The notes under the pieces are model-generated. The model did no database searches, was not told the origin of the DNA, and saw nothing but the letters and a program-made list of their open reading frames with translations. Made by a program: the position numbers and the translations under genes. From positions 558,001 to 622,000 of the forward strand of contig NZ_JABAHZ010000003.1 in assembly GCF_012641265.1 (NCBI RefSeq): 64,000 bases of DNA. Direction: 5' to 3'. Shown here piece by piece: positions 56,332 to 64,000 of this stretch. How positions within the stretch are numbered: the first letter of the stretch is position 1; each line of letters opens with the position of its first letter. This stretch comes from Chitinophaga eiseniae (GTDB lineage Bacteria; Bacteroidota; Bacteroidia; Chitinophagales; Chitinophagaceae).

Positions 56332-57249
56332 TTACACCTCCTCAAAATAATCCGTATCCAGGCGTTTAACCTCGTACATTTTTTTGGATGCCACTCCAAT
56401 ATTATATTCAATCATTAGCTCCGTGAGTTCCTTTCCGTCTATTAAAGCAACCTTTGGTTCAATTGAAGAAACAAACTCTTTTGCACTGGCTGGATAATTC
56501 GAAGTAGTAATAAAAATACCTTTCTTTGCTTTCTTACTCAATAATGAACCTGCAAAGTCTCTCACATGATGTATAGGAACAGTATTTTCCCATCTCTTTG
56601 CCTGAACATATATGGTATCAAGCCCTAATTTATCTTCCTTAATCAGTCCGTCAATACCACCATCCCCAGATTTACCCATTACCTGACCGGCTTCTCTCTT
56701 TGAACCGCCATATCCCATTTTAATGAGTAGATCAATGACCAATACTTCAAAAAAAGAAAAAGGGCAGCTCTTTATTTTCTCCAATAATTCTGATGCCAGT
56801 TGCTCTTTAATTGATACAAATGAATATTCTAACAACTCCTCAGGCGTTTTTCCTGTCTCATTTTCTACTTTCTCAATAACAGGAGTGATTCCATCATCTT
56901 TTGAGGAAGAAGATTCGTGCCATTCCTTGAAACCTGGCAAAGTTTTAAGGAATTTCACATCGATCCTGGATGGTTTACTTTCAAGCAACTCTCTTCCTGC
57001 CTGATTGATTCTCAGAACTCCTCTCCGTGGGTTTTCAAGTAACTGAGCTTTTTTTAAATAAGTCCTTGCCCACCCCACTCTATTATCAATAATAGGCTGA
57101 TTCCCACTTGGCAATAATTCAATTTTCTCTTCTTCCGTTAAATGAAACTGGTCGCAAATTTTATTAATAACATCACGTAGCAAATATTCGTTACCATCAG
57201 ATAATATCTGCAATAAAGGCAACATTATTGTTTGAAAATCCGGTATCAT
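56332..57249 (-). CDS. mrr: Mrr-type restriction endonuclease
   Basis: This 305-residue protein has an N-terminal winged-helix Mrr_N domain (about 5-95). The C-terminal Mrr_cat nuclease domain has Glu168 in FFEVLVIDLL, GDGGIDG with Asp200 and the QAK motif at 216-218, a complete PD-(D/E)xK-type site. Mrr enzymes cut DNA carrying foreign methylation (type IV restriction). It is 21 bp downstream of the fic gene on the same strand, so the two form an operon. The coding sequence is more A+T-rich than the flanking chromosome, in keeping with transfer. Confidence 0.9.
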   Translation of the reverse strand: MIPDFQTIMLPLLQILSDGNEYLLRDVINKICDQFHLTEEEKIELLPSGNQPIIDNRVGWARTYLKKAQLLENPRRGVLRINQAGRELLESKPSRIDVKFLKTLPGFKEWHESSSSKDDGITPVIEKVENETGKTPEELLEYSFVSIKEQLASELLEKIKSCPFSFFEVLVIDLLIKMGYGGSKREAGQVMGKSGDGGIDGLIKEDKLGLDTIYVQAKRWENTVPIHHVRDFAGSLLSKKAKKGIFITTSNYPASAKEFVSSIEPKVALIDGKELTELMIEYNIGVASKKMYEVKRLDTDYFEEV

Positions 57250-57270
57250 AATTCAGCGATTAATGAGGGA

Positions 57271-58368
57271 TTAATTTTTCAATAGATGAAATAACCTGCT
57301 ATTTATATACAATGTTTCCTTCCAGACACGTTTTGATTCCAGTACGCCGATTGCTTCCAATTCCTTAAGGTATTTAGAAGCAGTAACTCTTGATACATTC
57401 AGACGATCAATTACATAATCAATTTTACAATAGGGGTATTCAAACAGAAGCTCTACTAATTCTTTATTATATGATTTTTCCGCCTCTTTTTTAACCTTTT
57501 CCTGTATACTGGAAAATAGCTTATTAATTTCCTGGATTTGATTAATAGTTTCTTTTGCGGTCTGCTCTATTCCTTTTAAAATATATAAGATCCATTCCTC
57601 CCAATTATTTTCCATACGCACTTCCTGCAATAGACGATAGTAATCTGATTTGTTTTTTATCACAAAAGAACTCAGGTATAATATAGGGCTTTCTAAAAGT
57701 CCATGAATTATCAGGTAAAGTACATTAATGATTCTTCCAGTACGACCATTTCCGTCATAAAATGGATGTATACTTTCAAATTGATAATGCTGCACAGCCA
57801 GTTTAATCAGAGGAGAAAGATCATCCTCTGCATTTAAATACTCTTCCAGATTTTTCATCAGCTTTAATATTGTCTTGTGATCATCTGGAGGGGTATAAAT
57901 GACATCTCCGGTTGCCGCATTCCGCAGAGCAGTTCCAGGTAGTTTACGTATCCCTGCATTATTTCCCTCTAATACTTGCTGGATATCAATAATAGCGTTG
58001 GTGCTTAGAAACCCCTTTTGCTTAATAAAATGAAATCCGTGCAAGGCAGCTTCTCTATAACGAAGTACTTCCTTTGTAGCTGAATCTATTTGAGTTCCGG
58101 TGGTAGATAACGCCTGGTATAATTTATCCTGAGTCGTGATTACATTTTCAATTTCCGAGCTTGCTGTTGCTTCTTTCAGGATAACCGCATTAAGTAGTAT
58201 GTTTTGATTGGGCAAAGTATTGGCTAATCCCTTTAGCTCCGCTAATGCTACTGAAGAGTTTACCAATTGACGTAATATTTTTATAGATTCAATTGCTTCC
58301 CTTGGTGGTGGTAGTAACGAAAGGTCATTAAATGGCTTCTCAATCTCCTGTTCTTTCAACTTATTCAT
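57271..58368 (-). CDS. Fic-domain protein with N-terminal inhibitory motif and winged helix
   Basis: The 365-residue protein has a Fic_N region (about 10-95). The inhibitory-helix motif SSEIEN lies at residues 70-75, fitting the [ST]xxxE[GN] consensus of class II Fic proteins. The intact catalytic motif HPFYDGNGRTGR is at 201-212. A C-terminal winged helix (about 305-365, VIDRLNVSRVTASKYLKEL) may bind DNA. Fic enzymes usually transfer AMP to proteins. It is transcribed first in the operon with mrr, from a region with a nested palindrome, so it may autoregulate. The gene is A+T-rich. Confidence 0.92.
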   Translation of the reverse strand: MNKLKEQEIEKPFNDLSLLPPPREAIESIKILRQLVNSSVALAELKGLANTLPNQNILLNAVILKEATASSEIENVITTQDKLYQALSTTGTQIDSATKEVLRYREAALHGFHFIKQKGFLSTNAIIDIQQVLEGNNAGIRKLPGTALRNAATGDVIYTPPDDHKTILKLMKNLEEYLNAEDDLSPLIKLAVQHYQFESIHPFYDGNGRTGRIINVLYLIIHGLLESPILYLSSFVIKNKSDYYRLLQEVRMENNWEEWILYILKGIEQTAKETINQIQEINKLFSSIQEKVKKEAEKSYNKELVELLFEYPYCKIDYVIDRLNVSRVTASKYLKELEAIGVLESKRVWKETLYINSRLFHLLKN

Positions 58369-58391
58369 GTAAAAGGATTATACCTGAGACG

Positions 58392-58463
58392 TTTATCATG
58401 TAAAAATAAATAACTTTTCTTTACATGACAAGTCTGTCATGTACAAAATATACACATGATAAA
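58392..58463 (-). promoter_or_regulatory. Nested palindromic operator upstream of fic
   Basis: The inner palindrome has 9-bp arms, TACATGACA (58422-58430) and TGTCATGTA (58435-58443). The outer one has 10-bp arms, TTTATCATGT (58392-58401) and ACATGATAAA (58454-58463). All four half-sites share ATCATGT/ACATGA-type sequence. The block starts 24 bp before the fic start codon, where a repressor would block transcription. A near-promoter TATATTTTG lies within it on the minus strand. Confidence 0.7.
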
Positions 58464-58524
58464 ATGATTTAGTACTTAAAAAGGTTGATTTTCAATAAAT
58501 CTACCTCAAATTGGTTCGAACATT

Positions 58525-58540
58525 GTCCCGTCCGGTCCGC
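58525..58540 (+). repeat. att-like direct repeat, displaced tRNA 3' end
   Basis: An exact copy of 16 bases from the 3' end of tRNA-Asp, with no tRNA body in front of it. A partial GGTTCGAA lies 11 bp before, resembling the T loop. A terminator follows 4 bp later, as expected if the original tRNA tail was displaced by insertion. Confidence 0.8.
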
Positions 58541-58544
58541 AAAT

Positions 58545-58577
58545 AAAAGTCACATCTCTAAAGGGTGTGACTTTTTT
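58545..58577 (+). terminator. Intrinsic terminator after displaced tRNA end
   Basis: Stem AAAAGTCACA / TGTGACTTTT with an 11-nt loop and a T6 run. It is probably the ancestral terminator of the tRNA-Asp transcript. Confidence 0.8.
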
Positions 58578-58713
58578 GCTTTATGCTGGTCTCTACTTAA
58601 TAGGTATGAATGCTTATTGTGCTCAGGAAGGGATCCCTATAAGTAGTTTGAAATATCCTGTATCCAGAATCAACAACCTACTTCCCCATAATTGGATACT
58701 GCAGCAAAAGTAA
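58576..58713 (+). pseudogene. Possible remnant of IS66-type transposase C-terminus
   Basis: An open frame ending at TAA 58711-58713 reads AYCAQEGIPISS then LKYPVSRINNLLPHNW. IS66 TnpC proteins end with a similar block in which a Cys-Lys segment is followed by PxNRIxELLPHNW. The expected stretch of about nine residues between them is missing, and nothing of the rest of the gene is seen. This is recognition from memory, so it is uncertain. It lies just outside the att-like repeat. Confidence 0.4.
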
Positions 58714-59067
58714 ATAATGCTACCTTGTCATAAAATATGTACGTGCTCGGTTGTATACGTTAGGATAGCTAATAATAATTTTTTATTTCTAACATTCTCC
58801 TTATTTTCATGCAGATATTAATCGATAATATAGACCTCGAAATAAAAAATAACCATGGTATAAAATCCTAAAAACCTTATTTATATCTCACTATTTATTG
58901 ACTATCACCATTGTAAACTGCAAAGCGTACCCGTTTGGTGGTAATGTTGATGGTTTCCTTTGTTAATCATAAAAGTAAGCTAAGGCGCTGCTGTTGGCTG
59001 CTAAACTTATATCCTGCAGGATTGTCTGTTAATTATATTTCTTCACTCTCTCAAAATTTAATCTATT
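58714..59067. other. A+T-rich intergenic region
   Basis: About 350 bp between the transposase-like remnant and the small crystallin-like gene. No ORF of recognisable type, strong hairpin or exact TAnnTTTG box was seen. Confidence 0.5.
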
Positions 59068-59400
59068 ATGGGTATTATCGTTTTTTATGAAGGCAACAAT
59101 GGCACTCAAAACATTGTGCAGACCGTGGAAGATACACCTGGACAGAATTTCCGCCCGGTAAAGAATGACGAGATCAGATCTTGCAAATTATATGGCGTAA
59201 GGCCAGGTTGCGAGATTATGGCATATGATTCTCCCGACGGCTCCACATCAGATGATTTCACTATCATCAATGTAAAAAGGATCTCTCCTGAGTATACCGT
59301 CGACACCTTCGAACGGAGTTATGAAGACGAGTATGTAGTGGTTTCCTTTATCCGGAATAATGGCCTTGATGGTAAGATCTCCCGTATAAAGATCAACTAA
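59068..59400 (+). CDS. Small betagamma-crystallin-like protein
   Basis: The 110-residue protein has no signal peptide. It shows two repeats of the betagamma-crystallin type: an aromatic start with Gly (IVFYEGNNG, and CEIMAYDSPDG) and polar turns like the calcium motif (KNDEIRSC, and LDGKISRI). One site residue differs from the (N/D)(N/D)xx(S/T)S consensus, so calcium binding is uncertain. The gene is single and ends before a hairpin at 59420-59453. Function is unknown; microbial relatives include calcium-binding and stress proteins. Confidence 0.6.
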   Translation: MGIIVFYEGNNGTQNIVQTVEDTPGQNFRPVKNDEIRSCKLYGVRPGCEIMAYDSPDGSTSDDFTIINVKRISPEYTVDTFERSYEDEYVVVSFIRNNGLDGKISRIKIN

Positions 59401-59419
59401 GACATCCACAACAGGTAAC

Positions 59420-59453
59420 AAGAACAGCCGGCTCCCCGGGGCTGGTTGTTCTT
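59420..59453 (+). terminator. Hairpin after the crystallin-like gene
   Basis: Sixteen pairs, three of them G-U, link 59420-59435 and 59438-59453. A T-rich tract (GTTTTTTCC) follows only 8 bp later. Confidence 0.6.
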
Positions 59454-59546
59454 ATATAAAGTTTTTTCCCCTGGTTGTAGCCCCGTCGCCATATCCGTGG
59501 CGCAGCCAGACTCATGATGTCTGATTGCCACATGCCTGCTTATACT

Positions 59547-59727
59547 TTACTGTATTGATTTTATAATGATGTGCCTGTTTTCATAGTCAACAGGAGGGCC
59601 ATCGAAAATATATGCCCACAGGTTTATTCTTCTCGTTATCTTTTGCTGTGCCAACCAATACGGTAGTAGTGGAGAAATTATTGGCATTCAAAAAGAACAA
59701 ATTTTCCTTCCAATAATGGATTTTCAT
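59547..59727 (-). pseudogene. Possible short frameshifted gene downstream of the SWIM gene
   Basis: An ATG at 59727 opens 46 codons (MKIHYWKENLFFLNANNF) ending at TGA 59589-59587. A shift of frame just before the stop continues as PPVDYENRHIIIKSIQ to a TAA at 59549-59547, which looks like coding sequence. The gene would be about 60 residues. It lies 48 bp downstream of the SWIM gene. The family is not recognised. Confidence 0.3.
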
Positions 59728-59775
59728 ATTTGAGTTGTTGTAACAACTTATGGCAAAGTATAAACTAAGTGCTAC

Positions 59776-61449
59776 CTACAGCTTTTTCCCCCTAAGAAAT
59801 GAAATCAAGATATTTTCTTTGTAAAACCAGCCCCGTTTTTGAACATTGTGAATCACCTGTTGTAATTCAATTTTGCTGTAATTATTCTCTAAAATTTTTG
59901 CCAGTGCTGAGATATCTGCGGAAATTTCATCGCTCTCGATATCAATAAAGTCATCAATTTTGTGGAAAAGCTCATTCAGGAAACCATTCCTATCAGCGAG
60001 TATCATCTTGTTTGCATACTTACCAATAATGCTATAAGGAGTAGAGGAATTAATATACTCAATCATTTTTTTATATTTTCCCTCATAGTCCATTAACCTG
60101 AAAGGAAATATAACTGCGGCTTTATAAAAAGAAGGCATTTGTCTGGCTCTTGCCAGCATCCTGGTTCGCCATTTCTTCCTTTCCTCTTCAATTTCCATCT
60201 GTTTACAGATGAATAGGTAATCATCGAAATCAAAGGTAAATGGAAAAAGTTCCTTTAAAACCTCCGCTAACTTCTTTTCATTCTTCTCAATCGTATATAT
60301 TTCTTTCAGGAATTGCAGGTAAAGTTCATTGTATTCGTCGCGAACGTTCGCTTTTATCTGTTCCTGGCAATATTTTTCCGCCAACCTAAGATGACCGGAT
60401 TCCACTAACTGTCCAATGAGTTCCCCGTTATAGTCGTTATCAAAACGGATCGGTTTAAACACGTTATAATAAGTTTTGAATAAATCACTATCCTGCACGA
60501 GACCAAAGACTGTTTTCGTATATATGTTGTTGTAATCTATCTGTGATAAATTACATTTTGTATATTGCTTCACTAGCTTGTCTGTCACCATAATCTTTCT
60601 TGTTTGACTGCTGCCATTAAGCACACTCACCACGAAAGACAAATAGTAAGTTCTGAGAGCAAAATTCATTCCGATGATCCGGTCTGCAAAATAGCCGATG
60701 GCCACCAACCAGCCTTCGTCTGTTGGCAATTGTTGTAAAGAAGTAAGCACTTTGAGCAATTGACTTTCAACATACTTACTGAACCTGTTACTGGCTGTAG
60801 CGATTTTTGCCTGTGTGTCCTCTACCGCTTCTATTAATGCGTCAAAATTCTGAAATGCGGCTTCATCTACTACATTTGAGCAATAGTCATTCACAATGGT
60901 ATCATGTATATCCGTCCATAACTCAACAATCTTTTTTACCTCATTTGCTTCTGCCCTCCCTCTGCTTTTAATAACGGCTTTAACAGCATTCCGTGTATAA
61001 TCCTTTACCTCTGGAGGAGTATACTTTTTTTGTTGACTGGTAAACTGATGTATAAACGCCAATTCAAGATCCTTATTCTTTACCAGCACATCTTTAATCC
61101 ATAGCTTCAGTTTTGCAGGATCTATCTCTTCAATTAAAATCTCAAGTTGATTGATCCTTCTGCCTCCTTTTGCGAAACGGTCTTTCGGCTTACTTTTCAG
61201 TAAATGTAATAGTAAAGCTGTCTTATGCTGACAGAAACCAGCTTTGCTATTACAATCACAGGAATGATGGATGATTTCTTTTTCATTATTCAATGAGATA
61301 GCCACGTCAAAACTCACCTCATTTTCATCTACATAAGCCTGAAAGCTGTCCTTTTCAACTTCATCGCATTCTCTGACAATATTTTTTCCTGCCTTCTTTA
61401 CAAGTTCTTTAGTTAGTACTTCCTTATAATTTCTTAGCGAAAGCTTCAT
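59776..61449 (-). CDS. SWIM zinc-finger domain protein
   Basis: This 557-residue protein has an N-terminal SWIM finger, CxCx6CxH, with Cys64, Cys66, Cys73 and His75 in CDCNSKAGFCQH. The remaining 480 residues are mostly alpha-helical and may be repeats of helical hairpins. SWIM domains bind DNA or proteins and often occur next to Snf2-type helicases or in transposon-related proteins; no helicase is seen here. It is a single gene with no export signal. The A+T content is higher than in regions 1 to 5. Confidence 0.85.
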   Translation of the reverse strand: MKLSLRNYKEVLTKELVKKAGKNIVRECDEVEKDSFQAYVDENEVSFDVAISLNNEKEIIHHSCDCNSKAGFCQHKTALLLHLLKSKPKDRFAKGGRRINQLEILIEEIDPAKLKLWIKDVLVKNKDLELAFIHQFTSQQKKYTPPEVKDYTRNAVKAVIKSRGRAEANEVKKIVELWTDIHDTIVNDYCSNVVDEAAFQNFDALIEAVEDTQAKIATASNRFSKYVESQLLKVLTSLQQLPTDEGWLVAIGYFADRIIGMNFALRTYYLSFVVSVLNGSSQTRKIMVTDKLVKQYTKCNLSQIDYNNIYTKTVFGLVQDSDLFKTYYNVFKPIRFDNDYNGELIGQLVESGHLRLAEKYCQEQIKANVRDEYNELYLQFLKEIYTIEKNEKKLAEVLKELFPFTFDFDDYLFICKQMEIEEERKKWRTRMLARARQMPSFYKAAVIFPFRLMDYEGKYKKMIEYINSSTPYSIIGKYANKMILADRNGFLNELFHKIDDFIDIESDEISADISALAKILENNYSKIELQQVIHNVQKRGWFYKENILISFLRGKKL

Positions 61450-61635
61450 AATTTAATCATATTTTCAAAAGACAACAGCCCTTCATGATTGTTTACACAG
61501 TGTTTCCCGGTTGGTGATTGTAGTTTCCACCCTATATACCCATAAAACTACCAAATTTTAATTTACACAACTTAAAAAAGCTCCTTCAGAAAATTCGTTT
61601 TAATTAACTGGGGCTATAACAACAGGAAGCTCGCT

Positions 61636-62007
61636 GTGGCCTTTGCTATCGGCGTTTTGTCGCATGTTATGATCGACATGCTCTTCCACGAAAAGGACAT
61701 TCAGTTATCGCCGTTCTCCGTTACCCCGGTTTTGGGATTTGGAATTATCGATTACCCCATCGTCAATTTCATCATTGAATTTGCATATGGAATATTTTGC
61801 TGGTGGTATTTTAAAGGAAGCAGGGCATTACTTTGGGTCATCATTGTGTTCAATGTAATTGACCTGCCGATCATGTTAGCACACGGCGCTACGCTGACTC
61901 CTTTTATGCATTATCCATTTCTTTTGCCATCGGTTATATTATTCCAGATACTTATTACCTGGTATTTCGTTTACCGTTATGCAAATTCGAAAATAATTGA
62001 AATTTAG
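61636..62007 (+). pseudogene. 5'-truncated membrane-bound metal-dependent hydrolase-like gene
   Basis: The frame is open from before 61636 with no ATG, the first usable start being GTG at 61636 (123 residues). It shows IGVLSHVMIDMLFHE, a histidine-aspartate pattern of YdjM-like membrane hydrolases, and three hydrophobic segments. Full-length relatives have an N-terminal part with more His residues, missing here. It is either a truncated gene or a short unrelated membrane protein. Confidence 0.45.
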
Positions 62008-62168
62008 TTGTCACCAGGTATATCTGATTTCAGCAACGGTATAAAATGAGACAAACCAAGCCTGTCAAGGCTGAAATACAATTCAATAACCAAAATCTCC
62101 AATTCATACAATAGCGCCTAACAGAACCGATTAAAGGAAGATAGCTTTGCCTGCTAAACACCAATAAC

Positions 62169-62717
62169 ATGAATAAGATCATTGTAGTAACGGTAATGCT
62201 ATTTTCTGGTCTGCTGGGCGCTTGTAAAAAAGATAAACCAGTTGCGGAAAATGTTTACGGTAACGGCCCCAAAACAACTGTTCCTGCCAGCATGCAGGGT
62301 AATTGGATGTACGGTAGCTTTTCTATGACCGAATATTGGAACCAAAACCCCATGGAGTATATTGGGAACGGACTTGAAATGGCGCTCGCTTTTAAACTAA
62401 ACGCCAACGGCACTTATGATCAGTATTTTACTTACAGCACTGTAAGCGGAGGAGTGGCTACTTATCACCAATCACTTACCAAAGGTACTATTGAGATTAA
62501 TGAAGGAACAAAAACACTCATTACCCACGCAAACTGGTCGCATTACAAAGAAACGAAAAAGGGTCAAACAACGGCAGACCGGGACCTTACAGCAAGTGAG
62601 ATTACCAAAGTAACCAACTACACCTACGAAGAAAAGACGGAGCCTAACGGCACCAAAGCGATTTACATGACGATGAACGGCACACCCGAAGCCTTGCCTT
62701 TTTTGCAGCGATTTTAA
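62169..62717 (+). CDS. Lipocalin-like lipoprotein of unknown function
   Basis: This 182-residue protein has a lipobox (MLFSGLLGACKKDKP). A beta-rich domain follows, with GNWMYGSFSMTEYWN and LAFKLNANGTYDQYFTYS, the pattern of small lipocalin-like lipoproteins of Bacteroidota. No catalytic residues are evident. A hairpin terminator lies 29 bp after the stop. Confidence 0.72.
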   Translation: MNKIIVVTVMLFSGLLGACKKDKPVAENVYGNGPKTTVPASMQGNWMYGSFSMTEYWNQNPMEYIGNGLEMALAFKLNANGTYDQYFTYSTVSGGVATYHQSLTKGTIEINEGTKTLITHANWSHYKETKKGQTTADRDLTASEITKVTNYTYEEKTEPNGTKAIYMTMNGTPEALPFLQRF

Positions 62718-62745
62718 ATCGCTGCCCGACGAGCTAAGTTATACG

Positions 62746-62781
62746 AGGGGAGATCGGGAAGTCTACTTCCTGATCTCCCCT
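62746..62781. terminator. Hairpin terminator between convergent lipoprotein genes
   Basis: A 16-bp stem with one G-U pair (62746-62761 and 62766-62781) and a 4-nt loop. It lies between convergent genes and could serve both. Confidence 0.75.
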
Positions 62782-62786
62782 ATAGT

Positions 62787-63539
62787 TTAAAGCGCTATAA
62801 AACTCGCCGCAAAAGTATATCTCCCCCTGCTAAACCTGGCCGCCGTAGCAATAATCCCATATTTCCCCTCATACGAACTAAGGCCAGCTCCCAATAACTC
62901 ATTATTAAATTCGTCTTTCAGAAACTCCCCTGTAGCAATATTCCTGAATTTAAATGTATACTGGATGTAAGCTCCTGTAGCATCTTTTATGGGCACCGTT
63001 ACCACATCAGGGTGTAATTTCTTTTTTGTAAACCCATGGAACACGATACCGGTTTCTACCTGTTCACCACTGGTCATATCATAATAACAAAGGTGAGCAT
63101 CTATATTTACTCCGTCTGGCTGTAATACTTCCGGAAAATTGTTGAACAGCTGAAACCTGCAGGAATCAGTACTGATAGATACCGGCCCTCCCAGAAAGCC
63201 CCGTAAGCCCAATTCTTCGCTATATCCGATCCTGAAAGCAACAGCCCCGCTAAGCGGGGTAGTGATCAAAGTGTCTACGATCAAAGTATCTGTTCCCGCT
63301 TTATAAACTGCCAGCTTTGCAGTGATCCCTCCCGGTGTCATAAAGCTGAAGGAGACATCCGCCCCAAGGGAGTCTGCTACTTTTTTACTGTTAAAATATA
63401 TATCCATGGGCAAAGTACCAGATAATGGAACAGTAGCTACCTCCACTTTACTATAATGAAACTTTTCATCCTGCATAGTCTTTTTTGAACAAGCAGCTAA
63501 AACAAGTAAAACAAACGAAAATAGTATGATTAATCTCAT
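62787..63539 (-). CDS. Lipoprotein of unknown function linked to a TonB-dependent receptor
   Basis: This 250-residue lipoprotein (LVLLVLAACSKKTMQ-type lipobox, Cys17) is beta-rich, with DMTSGEQVETGIVFHGF and RGRYTFAASFIAL at the end. It is 18 bp downstream of a TonB-dependent receptor gene, which suggests a surface binding or accessory role. I do not recognise the family. Confidence 0.72.
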   Translation of the reverse strand: MRLIILFSFVLLVLAACSKKTMQDEKFHYSKVEVATVPLSGTLPMDIYFNSKKVADSLGADVSFSFMTPGGITAKLAVYKAGTDTLIVDTLITTPLSGAVAFRIGYSEELGLRGFLGGPVSISTDSCRFQLFNNFPEVLQPDGVNIDAHLCYYDMTSGEQVETGIVFHGFTKKKLHPDVVTVPIKDATGAYIQYTFKFRNIATGEFLKDEFNNELLGAGLSSYEGKYGIIATAARFSRGRYTFAASFIAL

Positions 63540-63557
63540 GATGGTCTGTTTTAAAAC

Positions 63558-64000
63558 TTAAAAATTATAACTGATAGTGGTACTGAATGTGCGGCCGGGA
63601 CTTGCCTCATAATCTATCAAATCGCCTTTCTGATATAGCAGTTGTTTGGTAGACGGTGTTTTGGTACCGGCGCCTATTGCCGGATCAACGTAAAAATTCC
63701 TGTATACGAGTGACCGGCTATTTAATAGATTGGAAGCATTGATGCGCAATTGCATTTTCTGTTTCAGCAGTTTAATAGAAAGCTGGGCATCCAGGCCTTC
63801 CAATGGACGCTCAAACAAGGATTCCCTGTAATACAGGGCAGGCCTGAACATGCGGTTGGAAACATAGTTATAGCTGAAACTAAGGGATACCGGTCGCGCA
63901 TCATAATAAACCCCTGCATTTACGATATAGTTGCTGGCGCCAGTCTGAGGCCTATTCTCTTCTGGCCCGGTTGTTTCAACTGGCTGTATCTTTAGCGGGT
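63558..64000 (-). CDS. TonB-dependent receptor, C-terminal part (start outside window)
   Basis: About 146 codons are visible and open to the window edge. The sequence has barrel-strand patterns (NAGVYYDARPVSLSFSYNYV, LSIKLLKQKMQLRINASNLL) and ends RTFSTTISYNF, with the C-terminal Phe of outer-membrane barrels. The substrate is unknown. It precedes the lipoprotein gene by 18 bp on the same strand. Confidence 0.85.
   Translation of the reverse strand, partial: PLKIQPVETTGPEENRPQTGASNYIVNAGVYYDARPVSLSFSYNYVSNRMFRPALYYRESLFERPLEGLDAQLSIKLLKQKMQLRINASNLLNSRSLVYRNFYVDPAIGAGTKTPSTKQLLYQKGDLIDYEASPGRTFSTTISYNF

Noticed and set aside
58525..58540. Second tRNA-Asp gene
   Set aside because: Only the 3' end matches; there is no D arm, anticodon arm or acceptor 5' strand in front of it.
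1..64000. CRISPR arrays and rRNA genes
   Set aside because: No regularly spaced direct repeats and no rRNA-like sequence were seen anywhere in the window.

Overview
The window looks like chromosomal DNA of a Bacteroidota bacterium, most probably a Chitinophaga-like member of the Chitinophagaceae. The evidence is two SusC/SusD loci, each preceded by an ECF sigma factor and FecR pair, SPII lipoproteins, promoters of the TAnnTTTG type, and tandem GH144-type endo-beta-1,2-glucanases, a family founded on a Chitinophaga pinensis enzyme. Taxonomy is an inference from gene content.

Region 1 (1-24454) is an extracellular contractile injection system (eCIS, the Afp/PVC type). The plus strand from 2903 encodes a Pvc16-like cap protein, an unknown protein, one sheath, two tube proteins, a DUF5908 peptide, a LysM hub protein, a VgrG-like spike, a PAAR tip, gp25, two large baseplate proteins with a fibre-like protein between them, a tape-measure protein and an AAA+ ATPase. 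A GDCCVxC protein and a secreted HEXXH protein follow, and the first strong terminator comes only after them. Divergently transcribed are a membrane-anchored protein with a degenerate GH18 active site and, cut by the window edge, a DUF4157 (eCIS core domain) protein that is a candidate effector. A hairpin between the two tube genes could set the ratio of abundant sheath/tube to rare baseplate parts.

Region 2 (24466-27559) holds housekeeping-type genes: a dienelactone hydrolase, a GNAT acetyltransferase, a Crp/Fnr regulator and a MazG-like pyrophosphohydrolase. It is closed by a long nested inverted repeat.

Region 3 (27576-43393, minus strand) is a polysaccharide utilisation locus, probably for beta-1,2-glucan. 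In transcription order it runs GH130, ECF sigma, FecR, SusC, SusD, LamG lipoprotein, GH144 with an Ig-like domain, GH144, GH43 with F5/8C, and GH3. Region 4 (43502-47392, plus strand) carries gap, a GlxA-type regulator, a secreted alpha/beta hydrolase and a small secreted protein. Region 5 (47412-55642, minus strand) is a second locus: ECF sigma, FecR, SusC, SusD, then a terminator, then a GH-A clan glycosidase of unknown specificity.

Region 6 (56050-58713) is an intact tRNA-Asp whose 3' end is repeated (16 bp) 2.3 kb downstream. Between the copies lies an A+T-rich two-gene unit, a Fic protein and an Mrr-type restriction endonuclease, read from a promoter region with a nested palindromic operator. 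No integrase is present. This is the best candidate for an under-described mobile defence or toxin module here. Region 7 (58714-64000) is a looser accessory stretch: a betagamma-crystallin-like small protein, a SWIM zinc-finger protein, a truncated membrane protein, lipoproteins and the end of a TonB-dependent receptor. No CRISPR array, rRNA or intact insertion sequence was seen.
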